DNA of 64,000 bases from CAVYEM01 sp963767635 (GTDB taxonomy: Bacteria; Vulcanimicrobiota; Vulcanimicrobiia; Vulcanimicrobiales; Vulcanimicrobiaceae). Shown in pieces: positions 1 through 9,596 of the stretch (positions within the stretch are counted from its first letter, which is position 1; every line of letters starts with the position of its first letter). The translations under genes were made by a program, and so were the position numbers. Under the pieces are notes generated by a model. The model had not been told where the DNA came from and did no database searches. It saw only the letters and a program-made list of their open reading frames with translations. The stretch spans positions 1,674,001-1,738,000 of the forward strand of contig CAVYEM010000001.1 of assembly GCA_963767635.1 (NCBI GenBank), in the 5' to 3' direction.

Positions 1-726
1 GTTCACCGTCACCAGCGCGGATCCGTCGGGTTGAATCGCGGTTTGCGTGGAAATGTACTGCGAGAGCTGATCCACGAGCGTATCGCGCTGATCTTTGAAC
101 GTATTGGGATTGTCGCCGACCGCCGTCGAGGCGCGGATCTGTCCGTTGAGCGCGGCGATCTGGTCCAGGATACCGTTGACGCTCGTGACGATCGTGCCGG
201 CTTGCTGCACGACCTGCGCTTTCTGCTGGGCAACGGAGCCGGCCGCCGCATTGAGAGATTGAGCGAACGCCTGCGCCGTCGTCAGCACGTTCGACCGAGC
301 GCTGCTGCTGCCGGTTCCGGCTTGGTCGACCAGCTGGCTCATCGCGGTCTGAAACGCGGTGAAGTAGGAATTGATGCCGTTGTTGGGCTCACCCAGCGCA
401 GCCTGCAGCGACTGCAGCTGACCTTGCTGGACGGTAAAGTAATTCTGTGACGCCGATGCGCCGCGGAACAACGCATCGTACGAATCCGCGTGGATGCGCT
501 GCACGTCCGAAACGATCGAGCCGTTGCCGTACGTCCCGGCAAAGTGCGCGGACGCAAACGGGGATCCCGCCACCGGCTGCATCTGCGTGATGTCGACGAT
601 CTGCCGGGAAGCGCCGGGCGTGTCGACGTTGGCGATGTTGTCGGACGTGACGTCCGCCGCCTGTTGAAACGTCTGCAGCGCGTTTCCCATGACGCCCAAG
701 CCGAAGAAACTCCCTAAGCCGCTCAT
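1..726 (-). CDS. flgK: Flagellar hook-associated protein FlgK, N-terminal part (cut by window edge)
   Basis: FlgK (HAP1) is the first junction protein between hook and filament and is exported through the flagellar type III apparatus. The N-terminus has the rod/hook-family signature near residues 33-42 (SDNIANVDTPG), followed by the long helical region typical of FlgK rather than FlgE, rich in Q, S and A, with RDTLVDQLSQY near residue 220. About 242 residues are visible; the C-terminal half lies left of the window. The ATG at 726 overlaps the stop of the flgN-like gene (ATGA), so translation is probably coupled. It is the last visible gene of the flgF-flgK operon, where it fits with its chaperone directly upstream. 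Confidence 0.88.
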   Translation of the reverse strand, partial: MSGLGSFFGLGVMGNALQTFQQAADVTSDNIANVDTPGASRQIVDITQMQPVAGSPFASAHFAGTYGNGSIVSDVQRIHADSYDALFRGASASQNYFTVQQGQLQSLQAALGEPNNGINSYFTAFQTAMSQLVDQAGTGSSSARSNVLTTAQAFAQSLNAAAGSVAQQKAQVVQQAGTIVTSVNGILDQIAALNGQIRASTAVGDNPNTFKDQRDTLVDQLSQYISTQTAIQPDGSALVTVN

Positions 727-1203
727 ACTTTGCTACTCACTAGGACGCTGGCGCCCGGCGGCGCGACGTAACCGCGCCGTTTGTAGACGCCCGTACGCTC
801 CGTCACCGACTCCTGCAATTTGGAAGTGATTTTCACCAGCCGGTCCAGTCCGGCCACGATGAGAGATTTATTGTTGGTAATCGTGATGCCGAGTGAAATC
901 GCGCCGAATCGCAATTCGGTCAGACGAGCGTTGAGTTCCGGCCCCAGCCGGTGCGGCGCGTAGGCGCACACTTGCCGCAAGGTCAGCGTACCGAATCCGC
1001 GCACTTGCATGCCGCGACGCTTGGAGCCCGCCGCTTGATGCGCCAAACGCGCCGCATTGAGCTGCCGGTCCGCTTGGGCGACGGCGTCGGGCGGACCGTG
1101 CACCAAAATCTGCGTCAACTGCAGCGCGCAGGCGTTCAGCCTGCGCGAGCGTGGCGGATTCTTCTTGCAGCATCGCAGCAAACGTATCCCAAGAGTCTTT
1201 CAC
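723..1203 (-). CDS. flgN: FlgN-like flagellar export chaperone, apparent frameshift
   Basis: Probable chaperone for FlgK/FlgL, inferred from a small helical protein of about 160 residues between flgJ and flgK, the usual place for flgN. The GTG start at 1203 overlaps the flgJ stop (GTGA). Frame one reads VKDSWDTFAAMLQEESATLAQ and then breaks; the next frame continues with ACALQLTQILVHG and an N-rich segment ITNNKSLIVAGLDRL that resembles the FlgN helix near the C-terminus. The span is 3n+1 bases. The break is at 1137-1143, where the coding strand reads CAGGCTG; removing one G gives CAGCTG and one open frame. Sequence identity to FlgN is weak; assignment rests mainly on position, size and helix pattern. 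Confidence 0.6.
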
Positions 1204-1568
1204 GGCTCCAACTCCGTGGGAAGCTGCGTCTTGGATTCCCGCGAGGCGTCGGAGAGCACGCTGCGCCGCAGCTGCTCCTCGAGCACGCGCCCGATGCCGA
1301 AACTCCCGCTCTGCGCGACAGATTGCGAGCGCTGCTCGTCGAGCATCGTCTGAAACGTTTCCTCGGTGTTGGATTCTTGGCCGAAAATGGTTTGCTTGGG
1401 CACCGTATCGCGCATTGCGGAAAACAGCATGTCCAGAAACACGCCTTCCAGCTGCGTCGCGGCCGAATGCAGGCGTTGGAGTGCGCGCTTCTGCTGCGGC
1501 GTGTACTGCTCCGGGGCTTCGGGACGCGTCGGACTCGGTACGGGGGCCGAAGGATACGCCGCTTTCAC
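1200..1568 (-). CDS. flgJ: Rod-binding protein, FlgJ N-terminal domain only
   Basis: A 122-residue protein matching the rod-binding domain of FlgJ: the segment LEGVFLDMLFSAMRDTVPK (about residues 40-58) and the later E-T-F-Q-x-M-L-D-E and IGRVLEEQL segments are characteristic. It caps the growing rod in the periplasm. The muramidase domain found in enterobacterial FlgJ is absent; single-domain FlgJ is common outside gammaproteobacteria, so another peptidoglycan hydrolase is probably used. The GTG start at 1568 overlaps the flgI stop (GTGA) and its stop overlaps the flgN-like start, so the three are probably translated as a coupled block. Confidence 0.82.
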   Translation of the reverse strand: MKAAYPSAPVPSPTRPEAPEQYTPQQKRALQRLHSAATQLEGVFLDMLFSAMRDTVPKQTIFGQESNTEETFQTMLDEQRSQSVAQSGSFGIGRVLEEQLRRSVLSDASRESKTQLPTELEP

Positions 1569-2696
1569 TGTATCTCGAGATCCGCTTGCAGTGCACCAGC
1601 TTCGCGCAGCGCCTGCACGATGGCGATGAGATCGCGCGGCGTGACGCCCATCGTATTGAGCGCGCGCACGACGCTTTGGAGGGTCGCGGCTCCGGCCACG
1701 AAGGTGAGCCGGCGCTTGTCTTCGCTCGCCGTCACGCGCGTGTTCGTCTGCAGGCCTCCGCCGGTTTGGCTAAACGGCGACGGCACGTATTTTTGCTCGG
1801 TCGTGATTGTAATCGACAGATTGCCGTGCGCGATCGCACATGGCGCCAGTTTGACGTTGCCGCCGAAAACGATCGTTCCGGTGCGCTCGTTCATCACCAC
1901 TTTTGCGAGCTCGTCCTGCGCCAGCGACACGTCGCTGGCGTCGGCTAAAAACTGCACGGGATTGTCGTGATAGTTCCCCGGCAAACGCACGTGTACGGTT
2001 TCTGCGTCCAGAGCGCCGGCGGTGCCGCCGCCGAAATGGCGGTTGAGCGCCGTAGCCAAGTTCGCCGCCGTCTTGAAATCCGGCGTCGTGAGCACGTAGT
2101 TGAAGCCGTCGCCGTTTTGGATCGGCGTAAGCATGTCGCGCGCGACGACCGCGCCGTTCGGGATTCGACCGGCGGTGGGATGGTTCTTCGTCAAACTGCT
2201 GCCCACATCGTATCCGGCCGTGAAACCGCCGATGGAAACCGGTCCCTGCGCAGTCCCGTACACAAGATTATTTGCCGCTTTGAGTTCGGTCAGAATCAAC
2301 GTGCCGCCCTGCAGACTGCTTGAATCACCCATGGCCGAGACGGTCACGTCGACGTTATCACCGGAGTGCGCGAACGGCGGAAGCGTGGCCGTGACCATGA
2401 CCGCGGCAACGTCGCGCGTGCGAACCTCATTGCTGGTCGTGGACAGGCCGAACGACTGCAGCACGTTTTGAACGGACTGGCTGGTGAAAATGACCGACGT
2501 GCTGTCTCCGGTTCCGTTCAGACCCGTGACCAAGCCGTAGCCGACGAGCTGATTGCCCGTCACGCCTTGCACGTGCGCGAGATCTTTCACGAGCACGCTG
2601 GCCGCGGCGGCCGGTGCGCCCGCAAATACCATGCAGAGGGCCGCGCACAGACCCGCGGCGATGAAGCGGCTTCCCCAAAAAACGCGCGTACGTCAT
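1565..2696 (-). CDS. flgI: Flagellar P-ring protein FlgI, apparent frameshift in signal peptide
   Basis: FlgI forms the P-ring around the distal rod in the peptidoglycan layer. Family hallmarks: VQGVTGNQLVGYGLVTGLNG, the LQGGTLILTEL segment, GRIPNGAVV, and a C-terminal SITITTEQKYVPSPF block. The ORF in clean frame starts at an internal ATG (2632) that leaves no usable signal peptide. An ATG at 2696 overlapping the flgH stop (TGATG) opens a frame that, after removing one base in an A6/T6 run at 2677-2682, gives MTYARFWGSRFIAAGLC and a good Sec signal ending near APAAAA. The span 1565-2696 is 3n+1 bases, so I take 2696 as the true start and the run as an indel (376 aa corrected). Confidence 0.9.
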
Positions 2697-3286
2697 CAGA
2701 ACAGCCAATTCAGAATCTTGCGGATGAGGCCGACGTTTTTCTCTTGGAAATTTCCCGAGAACGCGGCTTCCACGCCCGCAACCCGCGAGGCGAGGACCGT
2801 ATCGGTGCCGTCGATGTCTTCCGGACGAACGTAGCCGGTGATGTGCAGCGTTTGATTCTGGCCGTTGACGAGTAGATGCTGATCGCCGGCAATTTCGAGC
2901 GCGCCGCTGGGCATGATGCCCACGACCGTCGCTTCCATGTCGCTGGTGAACGCCGTAGTGCCGTTCTCAGTCTTGGAGCTCTGCGTACCGGTCTGACCGC
3001 CGATGGAAGATGGAATGCGCAGCAGTCCAAGTGCGAAGTTGCCCGTGCCGCCGGGAGCTCCGACGCTGAACTGTTTGCTGTTGTTCACGACGTCGCTGCT
3101 CGAGCTTGCGACGGCAAAATTAAACTGCACGTGGAGCAGATCTCCGGCTTGAGCTGCACGGTGATCCGGCCCCAAGCGCAAGGGATGCCCGGCTGCGGTT
3201 GACGGTGGAGCTGACACGTACAAAGTATCGGCTAAAGCGCCTGCGGGCAACAGGCACAGCACGGCGGCGGCGAGCAGAATCTTCAC
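2696..3286 (-). CDS. flgH: Flagellar L-ring protein FlgH
   Basis: FlgH builds the L-ring in the outer membrane. The 196-residue protein has an N-terminal signal (MKILLAAAVLCLLPAGALA), a beta-rich core with a GDLLHVQF segment in place of the usual start of the FlgH core, GNFALGLLRI, MEATVVGIMPSGALEIAG, and the conserved ITGYVRPEDI motif near residue 150, which is diagnostic of the family. The C-terminus ends in LIRKILNWLF. The leader ends in an Ala-Leu-Ala signal peptidase I type site; no convincing lipobox Cys is visible, whereas classical FlgH is a lipoprotein. The GTG start at 3286 overlaps the flgA stop (GTGA). Its presence is direct support for a diderm envelope. Confidence 0.88.
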   Translation of the reverse strand: MKILLAAAVLCLLPAGALADTLYVSAPPSTAAGHPLRLGPDHRAAQAGDLLHVQFNFAVASSSSDVVNNSKQFSVGAPGGTGNFALGLLRIPSSIGGQTGTQSSKTENGTTAFTSDMEATVVGIMPSGALEIAGDQHLLVNGQNQTLHITGYVRPEDIDGTDTVLASRVAGVEAAFSGNFQEKNVGLIRKILNWLF

Positions 3287-4005
3287 GAACCGGTTCCTCC
3301 CGAAATGTCGAGTTCTACGGTTCCCGGCGCGGTTACCGTGCCGGAAAGCGCCTTGCGCGTCGAAGCGTTGAACACGAAAACTTGTTCGCCTAAACCGCCG
3401 CCGGTGCGCGCCACTGCGTCGGCCGCAACGGCGACGCCGCCGTCCCTCACGATGAGCATTACCGTCGAACCTGCTTTCACGATCTGATTGACGGCGGTAG
3501 CATCCACGGTGAGCGGCTGTCCCTTGAGCACGGTCACCGTCGTTTGCCGCCCCAGCAGCACGCCGACGCCGTTGGGCGGCCGCCCGGTATATGGAACACG
3601 CGCAATCTTTACATCATCTGCAGCCAGCACCGTTCCGGCAGCGATGTCGCGATCGGCGATCGCCGTTTGCACGTATTGCTGCACGCGATAGCCGACCACG
3701 ACGGTGCGCTGCGGGCGGCCGTCGACGTCGATCTCCACCGGCACGTTGACGAAGTAGCTGCTGCCCAGCGCGGGCTGCGGACGCAATTCCACGCGTCCGT
3801 CGGTGACGATCTGATCCGGCACGTCGGATGCCGGAACGAAATTCTGCCCGTCCGGCAGCGAGCGCGTCGCTAATTCGCGCTGGGCGAGCAGCGCGATGCG
3901 CTTCCCGCTGACGCGTTGAACCGAAACAGCGTCTGGCGTGCCTGCGCGCGCAACGCACGGCGGCAGCATGAGCAACATCGCTACTGCCGCGGCGCCTGCG
4001 CGCAT
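3283..4005 (-). CDS. flgA: P-ring assembly chaperone FlgA
   Basis: Periplasmic chaperone needed for FlgI polymerisation into the P-ring. The 240-residue protein has a signal peptide (MRAGAAAVAMLLMLPPCVA), an AFP/SAF-like region (RDIAAGTVLAADDVKI, near residue 125) and the classic C-terminal FlgA_C block: LLGRQTTVTVLKGQPLT and GSTVMLIVRDGGVAVAADA. In the raw sequence this frame runs straight on from flgG with no stop. The ATG at 4005 sits in a TTAATG context where TAA would end flgG if one upstream base is removed. An internal Sec signal in a flagellar T3SS substrate would be nonsense, so a separate gene is much more likely than a fusion. Confidence 0.87.
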   Translation of the reverse strand: MRAGAAAVAMLLMLPPCVARAGTPDAVSVQRVSGKRIALLAQRELATRSLPDGQNFVPASDVPDQIVTDGRVELRPQPALGSSYFVNVPVEIDVDGRPQRTVVVGYRVQQYVQTAIADRDIAAGTVLAADDVKIARVPYTGRPPNGVGVLLGRQTTVTVLKGQPLTVDATAVNQIVKAGSTVMLIVRDGGVAVAADAVARTGGGLGEQVFVFNASTRKALSGTVTAPGTVELDISGGTGS

Positions 4006-4797
4006 TAAGCTTTGCTTCATCTGCACGGCGGTGGACAGCATTTGATCGGCCGTGCTGATGGCTTTGGAGTTGGCCTCAAAGGCACGCTGCGCAACGATCA
4101 TGTTGACGATTTCTTGCACGACCTGCACGTTCGAATTCTCGAGATAGCCGCTCTGGATCGTGCCCGTACCGTTCAGCCCGGCTTGCGAAACGATCGGCGT
4201 TCCGGAGGCGGCGGTCTGCGTGTACAGGTTGTGGCCGCCGACCGGCGAGAGCCCCGCCGGATTGACGAAGCGCGCCAACTGCACTTGTCCCAATTGCTGT
4301 GGTTGTGTCGATCCGGGCACGAGCGCCGTCACGGTGCCGTCGGAACCGACCGCAACGGATTGCGCGTTCTGCGGAATCGTGATTTGCGGCTGCAGGAAAT
4401 ACCCGTCGGCCGTCACGAGCGCGCCGTTGGCATCCTGTTTGAACGAGCCGTCGCGCGTGTACGCCGCGGTGCCGTCGGGCATCGTGACTTGGAAAAATCC
4501 GTCGCCCTGAATCGCCATGTCCAGCGAGTTGTCGGTTTGCATCAGGTTGCCTTGGGTGAAGATCTTTTCCGAAGAACCGACCTTTACGCCCAGGCCGACT
4601 TCTTGTCCGACCGGCACCATGCTCGCGCCGACCGGCGTGCCCGGCGCGCGCATTTCCTGATACACCAAGTCTTGGAAGCGCGCTTCGTTACGGCGGAATC
4701 CCGTGGTGTTGACGTTGGCCAAGTTGTTGGAAACCGTGTCCATGTTGAACTGCTGGGCTTCCATTCCGGTCGCTGCGGTGAAAAGTGCTCGCATCAT
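4005..4797 (-). CDS. flgG: Distal rod protein FlgG, apparent frameshift at its last codons
   Basis: FlgG is the distal rod protein, exported by the flagellar T3SS. Family features: MMRALFTAATGMEAQQFN at the start, SNNLANVNTTGFRRNEARFQ near residue 25, ISTADQMLSTAVQM at the C-terminus (matching the usual FlgG ending), and DMAIQGDGFFQV, TRDGSF and SGYLENSNVQVVQE in between. A Shine-Dalgarno AAGGAG lies upstream of the two adjacent ATGs (4797, 4794). The frame is open into flgA; an extra A at the AAAGCTT of 4007-4013 explains this: without it the gene ends MKQA-stop with TAA overlapping the flgA ATG. The span 4005-4797 is 3n+1 bases (263 aa corrected). Confidence 0.9.
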
Positions 4798-4815
4798 GAT
4801 GGTATGGATGGCTCC

Positions 4816-5599
4816 TTATTGTGCGGACGTGCGCCCGACGTCCGCGATCGCGTAGCCGTTTGCAGTATCTTGCGTTTGAATGACCTTTTGATTGGCTTCG
4901 AACCAGCGCTGCGCGGTGATGAGATCGACCATCGAGCGCACGACGTTGGCGTTGCTGCGTTCCAAGAAGCCCTGATGCACGCTCGAGAACATGTCCAGTG
5001 CCGGACGCGCGTTCCCGGTGTCGGCGAAGCGGTTATCGCCTTCGGGACGCACGGCGCCGGGGTTGCCGAACTGCACGATGCGCAGTGAATCGACGGTGCC
5101 GCCGTTTTGGCGCACTTCCCCCTGCTCCGAAATCGTGACGTCGCCGGATTGCAGCCTGTACGGGGCCGTTGCGGCCCAGAACGCGGTTGCCGTCCATCGT
5201 CACCAAAAAGCCTTGACCGTCGCGGGCAAACTGCCCGTCGCGAGTGTAACGGATGCCTTGCGGCGTCTGCACGCTGAAAAAGCCGCTGCCTTGAATGGCG
5301 ACGTCCAGCGGATTGCCGGTATTTTGCAGCGCGCCCTGTTCGAAAACGGCCGGCGTATCCAGCACTTGCGCGCCGCTGCCGAGGGCACCCACGAACGAAC
5401 GCGCAGGCGTTCCGCTGGCGCTCGCGCCGCCGGGCTGGTTCTGCAGCAGATACACGCCCAGTTCCGGGGCGGACTGCACTTGCAGCAGCGTGCGTTTGAA
5501 GCCGCTGGTGTTGACGTTTGCCAGATTGTTCGCGATCGTGTCGGCTTGCGCTTGCGCGACGAGCGCTCCCGAGGCTGCCGTATAAAGGCCGCGTACCAA
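4816..5599 (-). CDS. flgF: Proximal rod protein FlgF (FlgG-like), apparent frameshift
   Basis: Rod protein of the FlgF/FlgG family directly upstream of flgG. N-terminus VRGLYTAASGALVAQAQ, then NNLANVNTSGFKRTLLQVQ, LDVAIQGSGFFSVQT and TRDGQFARDGQGFLVT; the C-terminal part is in another frame and ends FLERSNANVVRSMVDLITAQ and FEANQKVIQTQD, a classic rod-protein tail. The frames join at 5152-5158 (coding strand CAGGCTG); removing one G gives CAGCTG and the continuous text GPVQLQSGDVTISEQGEV. The span is 3n+1 bases (260 aa corrected). I choose TTG 5599 as start: GGAGG lies eight bases upstream and the product then begins at the usual FlgF/FlgG residue. First gene of the operon. Confidence 0.85.
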
Positions 5600-5726
5600 A
5601 AGTAAACCCTCCGCACGGACTGATTCGCATGTCGCAAGTGCGCATGCGTGCGCAGCCTTCAATCGATCCGGCTGCGCCGCGGCCTCACCCCGTGCGAAGG
5701 GGTAGTCCGGCCGCGTTCATTTCAAT

Positions 5727-5753
5727 CTATCGGCAGGGGCGCGTATGAGTTTA
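5727..5753 (-). promoter_or_regulatory. Sigma-28 (FliA)-type promoter for the flgF-flgK operon
   Basis: Read on the minus strand: TAAA, exactly 15 bases, then GCCGATAG. This matches the sigma-28 consensus TAAA-N15-GCCGATAA at 11 of 12 positions. It sits about 130 bases upstream of the flgF TTG start, with no gene between, giving an untranslated leader of roughly 120 bases. Confidence 0.75.
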
Positions 5754-5806
5754 GGAAGCACCCCATGCGCGAAGGATTCGCATGTACGTGAAGGAAGGCC
5801 GACGTC

Positions 5807-7925
5807 ATGCGTATTGCTGCAGCCTTTATTGCCGTTGCATCTCTTGCTGCGCCCGGCGCGAGCGCAGGACTGTCCTATCCCGCCGCGCCGACCTCGGCCG
5901 CGAGCGACAACTACTTCGGCACCGTCGTGGCGGATCCGTACCGGCCGTTGGAGTTGATCGATGCGCCCGCTACAAAGCGATGGATTGCGGAGGAAAACGC
6001 GCTGACGCGCAGCTATCTGGACGGCATTCAGGCGCGCGCGAAAATCGCTGCCGCCTACAGGAAACTTTACAATTATCCGAAGACGAGCGCGCCGTTCCGC
6101 GAAGGGAAGCGCTACTTCTACTACCACAACACCGGCTTACTCACGCAGGCGGTTCTCTACGTCCGTAATTCGGAAAACGGACCGGCTCGCGTCTTTTTCG
6201 ATCCGAATACCCTTTCGAAAGACGGCTCCGTGCAGATGACTTCCGTGAGCTTCACGCACGATGGATCGCTCATGGCCTATGCGACCTCGATGGGCGGCGC
6301 AGACTGGGAGACGTGGCACGTCAAAAACGTCGCGACCGGAAGCGACACGAGCGACGTCATTCGGTGGTCGAAATTTTCGGGCGCGTCTTGGGACGGCGAC
6401 CGCGGATTCTACTACTCCGGATACGACGCTCCGGCGGCCCGCAACAAAACGCTTTCGCTGCTCGGTGTTCAGAAGGTTTGGTTCCACGCGCTCGGCTCAC
6501 CGCAGCACTCGGACCGACTCGTCTTCGCGCCGGCGGCCCATCCCGACCGTTTCGTGAGCGCCGAGGTGACGGACGATGACCGACTTGTGATCCTCTCGCA
6601 AGGAACCGAGGGCTCGACGATGCTCGCTTGGAAGAGCCGCGGCGCACCCGATTCAACGTTCCGGCCATTCACGACCCTGGCGAAGAACGTCGATTACAGC
6701 GTCCTTGGGAACGACCGCACGAAGGTCTATCTTCTCACGAACAACGCGGCGCCGCGCTTTCGTATCGTCGCGGTGAATCTGCGCGATCCCAACCACGTTC
6801 AGCGCACGGTGATCCCGCAATCGGCCGATAAACTTGAGTCGGCAACGCTCATCGGCAACCGTTTTTATCTCGGATACAACCATGATGCGTACTCGGCGAT
6901 ACGCATTGCGACGACCGCCGGGAAGGCCGTCGGATCGATCGCATTGCCGGGAATCGGCTACGCTGATCCTCCTTCGGCGCATCGCGAGGACCGCATCGCG
7001 TACTATTCTTACACGTCTTATGCGGTGCCGCCGACGACGTATCGCTTCAACACCGCGACGATGCGCTCGACGCTATTCAACCGTCGCGCGCGTTTCGTTC
7101 GATGGCTCGAAGTTCGTTACCGAGCAGATCTTCGCGACATCAAAGGACGGCACCAAGATTCCGGTGTTCGTAACGCATCGCAAAGGGCTCAAGCTCGACG
7201 GGACCAACCCGACGCTGATGTACGGATACGGCGGTTTCGACATCCCGGAGATTCCGTATTTCTCCACCGGCCGCGCGCTGTGGCTGCAGATGGGCGGCGT
7301 GTATGCCGACGTCGTGCTACGCGGCGGCGGCGAATTCGGCGAAGCTTGGCACAACGCGGGCCGCTTGGGCAACAAGCAGAACGTCTTCGACGATTTTGCA
7401 GCAGCGGCACACACGCTGATCGATCGAAAGTTCACGTCGACTCCGCGGCTGGCCATCGACGGCGGCTCCAACGGCGGCTTGCTCGTCGGCGCCTCCATCA
7501 CGCAGCATCCCGGCCTTTTCGGAGCAGCGATCGCGGAACAAGGCGTGCTCGACATGCTGCGCTATCAGCGCTTCACGGTCGGCAAGGCCTGGATCCCCGA
7601 GTACGGCGAGAGCACCGCAAGCGCAGCGGCATTTCACTGGCTCTACGCGTACTCGCCGCTGCACAACGTTCGCAAAGGCACGCACTACCCGCCGACGCTC
7701 ATCACCACGGCCGATCACGACGATCGCGTATTTCCGGCTCATTCATTCAAGTTCGCCGCTGCGCTGCAAGCGGCGCAATCCGGAAGCGGCCCGATTCTGC
7801 TGCGCGTGCAGACCAACGAAGGGCACTTCAGCGGGCTCACGACCAATGAGTCGATCGCGCTGTACGCGGACTTCTACGCCTTCCTGGTAAAGAACCTGAA
7901 CTTCAGACCGTTCACGCCGCGGTGA
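5807..7925 (+). CDS. Prolyl oligopeptidase family serine peptidase (S9A), apparent frameshift
   Basis: Secreted or periplasmic serine peptidase cleaving after proline in short peptides. Signal peptide MRIAAAFIAVASLAAPGASA, then a seven-bladed propeller region with DPYRPLELIDAPATKRWIAEENALT, the typical S9A opening. The catalytic domain carries GGSNGGLLVGASITQ (nucleophile Ser), ITTADHDDRVFPAHSFKFAA (Asp) and NEGHFSG (His). The propeller and the catalytic domain are in different frames; they join at 7069-7074 (GACGCT). Removing the C gives TCGAGCTAT and the continuous text TMRSSYSTVARVSFDG, in register with family members. The span is 3n+1 bases, 705 aa corrected, normal for the family. Divergent from the flagellar operon. 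Confidence 0.88.
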
Positions 7926-7929
7926 CCGT

Positions 7930-9594
7930 CTATAGACCGCCGAACCCGTAACTGTAATTGCGCAGCGAGGGCCACAAGGCGCTCAGCGGCGCGCGCGGAT
8001 CGCGCAGAATCCAGATCGGCAAATCGTTTTCGTACGGCATGGCCAGCGGGTTGTGAAACGTTGCCACGCGCCGCACGGATCGGTAGTGCGGCAGCAGCTC
8101 CGGCCCATTTACGTCGATCACGATCTTCCCGCTATACCCGTGCGTTCCCCAAATCCAGTAGTTGTTGTTACCGCTGAGCGCGGGCGGCAGCCGATACCGC
8201 GCGCCGAAGAAGTCGATGGCCGACGCCTCTCCAAAGTTGTGCGCGTAAATGGCGGTGTCTTTGCGTTCCGGCGGCGTCAGGGTGAGGTAGCTGTAATGGA
8301 CGGTTTGCGCGAGCTCCGGCCAGCCCGTCATGTCGGCGTAGTATTGAATCGGCGTCGCGTTGGTTGCACCCTTATCGACGTGGAATCGAATGTGGAAAAG
8401 ATTGCCGACGACCTGCTGATAAGCCATATACATGCGCATCGGCAGAACGGGCAGCACGAACGGCGTCGACGGTATCGCGAACGCGACGACCACCGCGATA
8501 ATCGCGACGCGCCAAGCATAGCGTACGCCGGTCCAGCGTTCGATCGGTACAGCGCCGGCGGCGATCAGATACGGATAGACGGGCGCGGGATAGTACGCTT
8601 TTGCATCCAGCGCCCACATCATCGCAATCAGCGCGATGTAGGCATACCCCAAAAACCTCGTGCGCCGGTGATAGAGCAGCCACCCTAGGCCGACGAGCCA
8701 GACGATCGAGAGCAACGGACTCATCACCATGATCTGCTGCAGCGCGAAAGGCGGCCACTTCAGCAGAAACTTGTCGTAATCGTTGCTCAGCAGTTGCAGG
8801 ATCGGAAAATGGTAATGCCACTGCCACCAGACGTTGGGAAGCACGAGCACGACGGACAGCGCAACTCCCGCGGCAAACCACCGCGATCGCATGGCTGCTC
8901 TTTGCGGCGTAAGCAGCATCCCGATAATCAGCGCGACGGCAAAAAACGCCACGCTGTATTTGCTCCATGCGGCGAATGCCACGAGCGCGCCGGCAGCAAG
9001 CCACCAGCGCTGATCGGCGCCCTTACTGATTCGCAGCGCAATGAGTGCGATGAAGGACCACGTTGCGACTTCAACCATGTCCGGCGAGAGCCGCGAACCG
9101 AAGGCCATCATTTCCGGTGAAACGATCGTCACGAGCGCCGCGATGATGATGGCGAACAGGCCGCCGCCTAGTTCTACGGCAACGATGCACGCGGCATAGG
9201 TCGCCACGGCGGCGAAGACCGCGGGGATCACGCGAAGGGCGAACAGCGAGATGCCCATGGTCTGCGAGAATGCCGCCAGCAGCGGCGCGAGCGAGGGCTG
9301 ATCGACGTAGCCCAGGTCCGGGCGCATCCCGCAAATGATGAAGTAGAGCTCGTCGCGGAAAAAGCCGTAGTGCGGATTGCCTGCGGCATGCAGCGCCAGG
9401 GTTACGAGGGCCGCAAACGCCGGAGCGTATCGTCCAAGGCGCAGCGGGCGCCGCTGCGATACCACGATCTCGCCTGTGATGCCGCGGACCGGCCGCTCCA
9501 GTAACACGCTCGCTTTCTTACCCGCTCGCAGGGTTCCATACCCCCCGGCAAATGCGAAGGGCGCCCGTAGCGGGCCCGTTTGCAGGAGAATCAC
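7930..9594 (-). CDS. GT-C fold glycosyltransferase, ArnT/PMT family integral membrane protein
   Basis: Polytopic membrane protein with about 11-12 hydrophobic segments. After the first membrane helix comes FFRDELYFI, the Asp-Glu pair that forms the catalytic/metal site in GT-C enzymes using polyprenyl-phosphate sugars, and then GYVDQPSLAPLLAAFSQ, typical of the PMT_2/ArnT group. A soluble C-terminal domain follows the helices. The acceptor is unknown; a cell-envelope glycan, lipid or protein is likely. The first 45 or so residues are not helix-like, and a downstream GTG near residue 46 (VVSQRRPLRLGR) may be the true start. The stop is 5 bases from the convergent peptidase stop. Confidence 0.8.
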   Translation of the reverse strand: MILLQTGPLRAPFAFAGGYGTLRAGKKASVLLERPVRGITGEIVVSQRRPLRLGRYAPAFAALVTLALHAAGNPHYGFFRDELYFIICGMRPDLGYVDQPSLAPLLAAFSQTMGISLFALRVIPAVFAAVATYAACIVAVELGGGLFAIIIAALVTIVSPEMMAFGSRLSPDMVEVATWSFIALIALRISKGADQRWWLAAGALVAFAAWSKYSVAFFAVALIIGMLLTPQRAAMRSRWFAAGVALSVVLVLPNVWWQWHYHFPILQLLSNDYDKFLLKWPPFALQQIMVMSPLLSIVWLVGLGWLLYHRRTRFLGYAYIALIAMMWALDAKAYYPAPVYPYLIAAGAVPIERWTGVRYAWRVAIIAVVVAFAIPSTPFVLPVLPMRMYMAYQQVVGNLFHIRFHVDKGATNATPIQYYADMTGWPELAQTVHYSYLTLTPPERKDTAIYAHNFGEASAIDFFGARYRLPPALSGNNNYWIWGTHGYSGKIVIDVNGPELLPHYRSVRRVATFHNPLAMPYENDLPIWILRDPRAPLSALWPSLRNYSYGFGGL

Positions 9595-9596
9595 GA

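Noticed and set aside
3283..4797. Genuine FlgG-FlgA fusion protein
   Set aside because: The two proteins use different export routes, the FlgA signal would be internal, and a single extra base at AAAGCTT restores separate genes.
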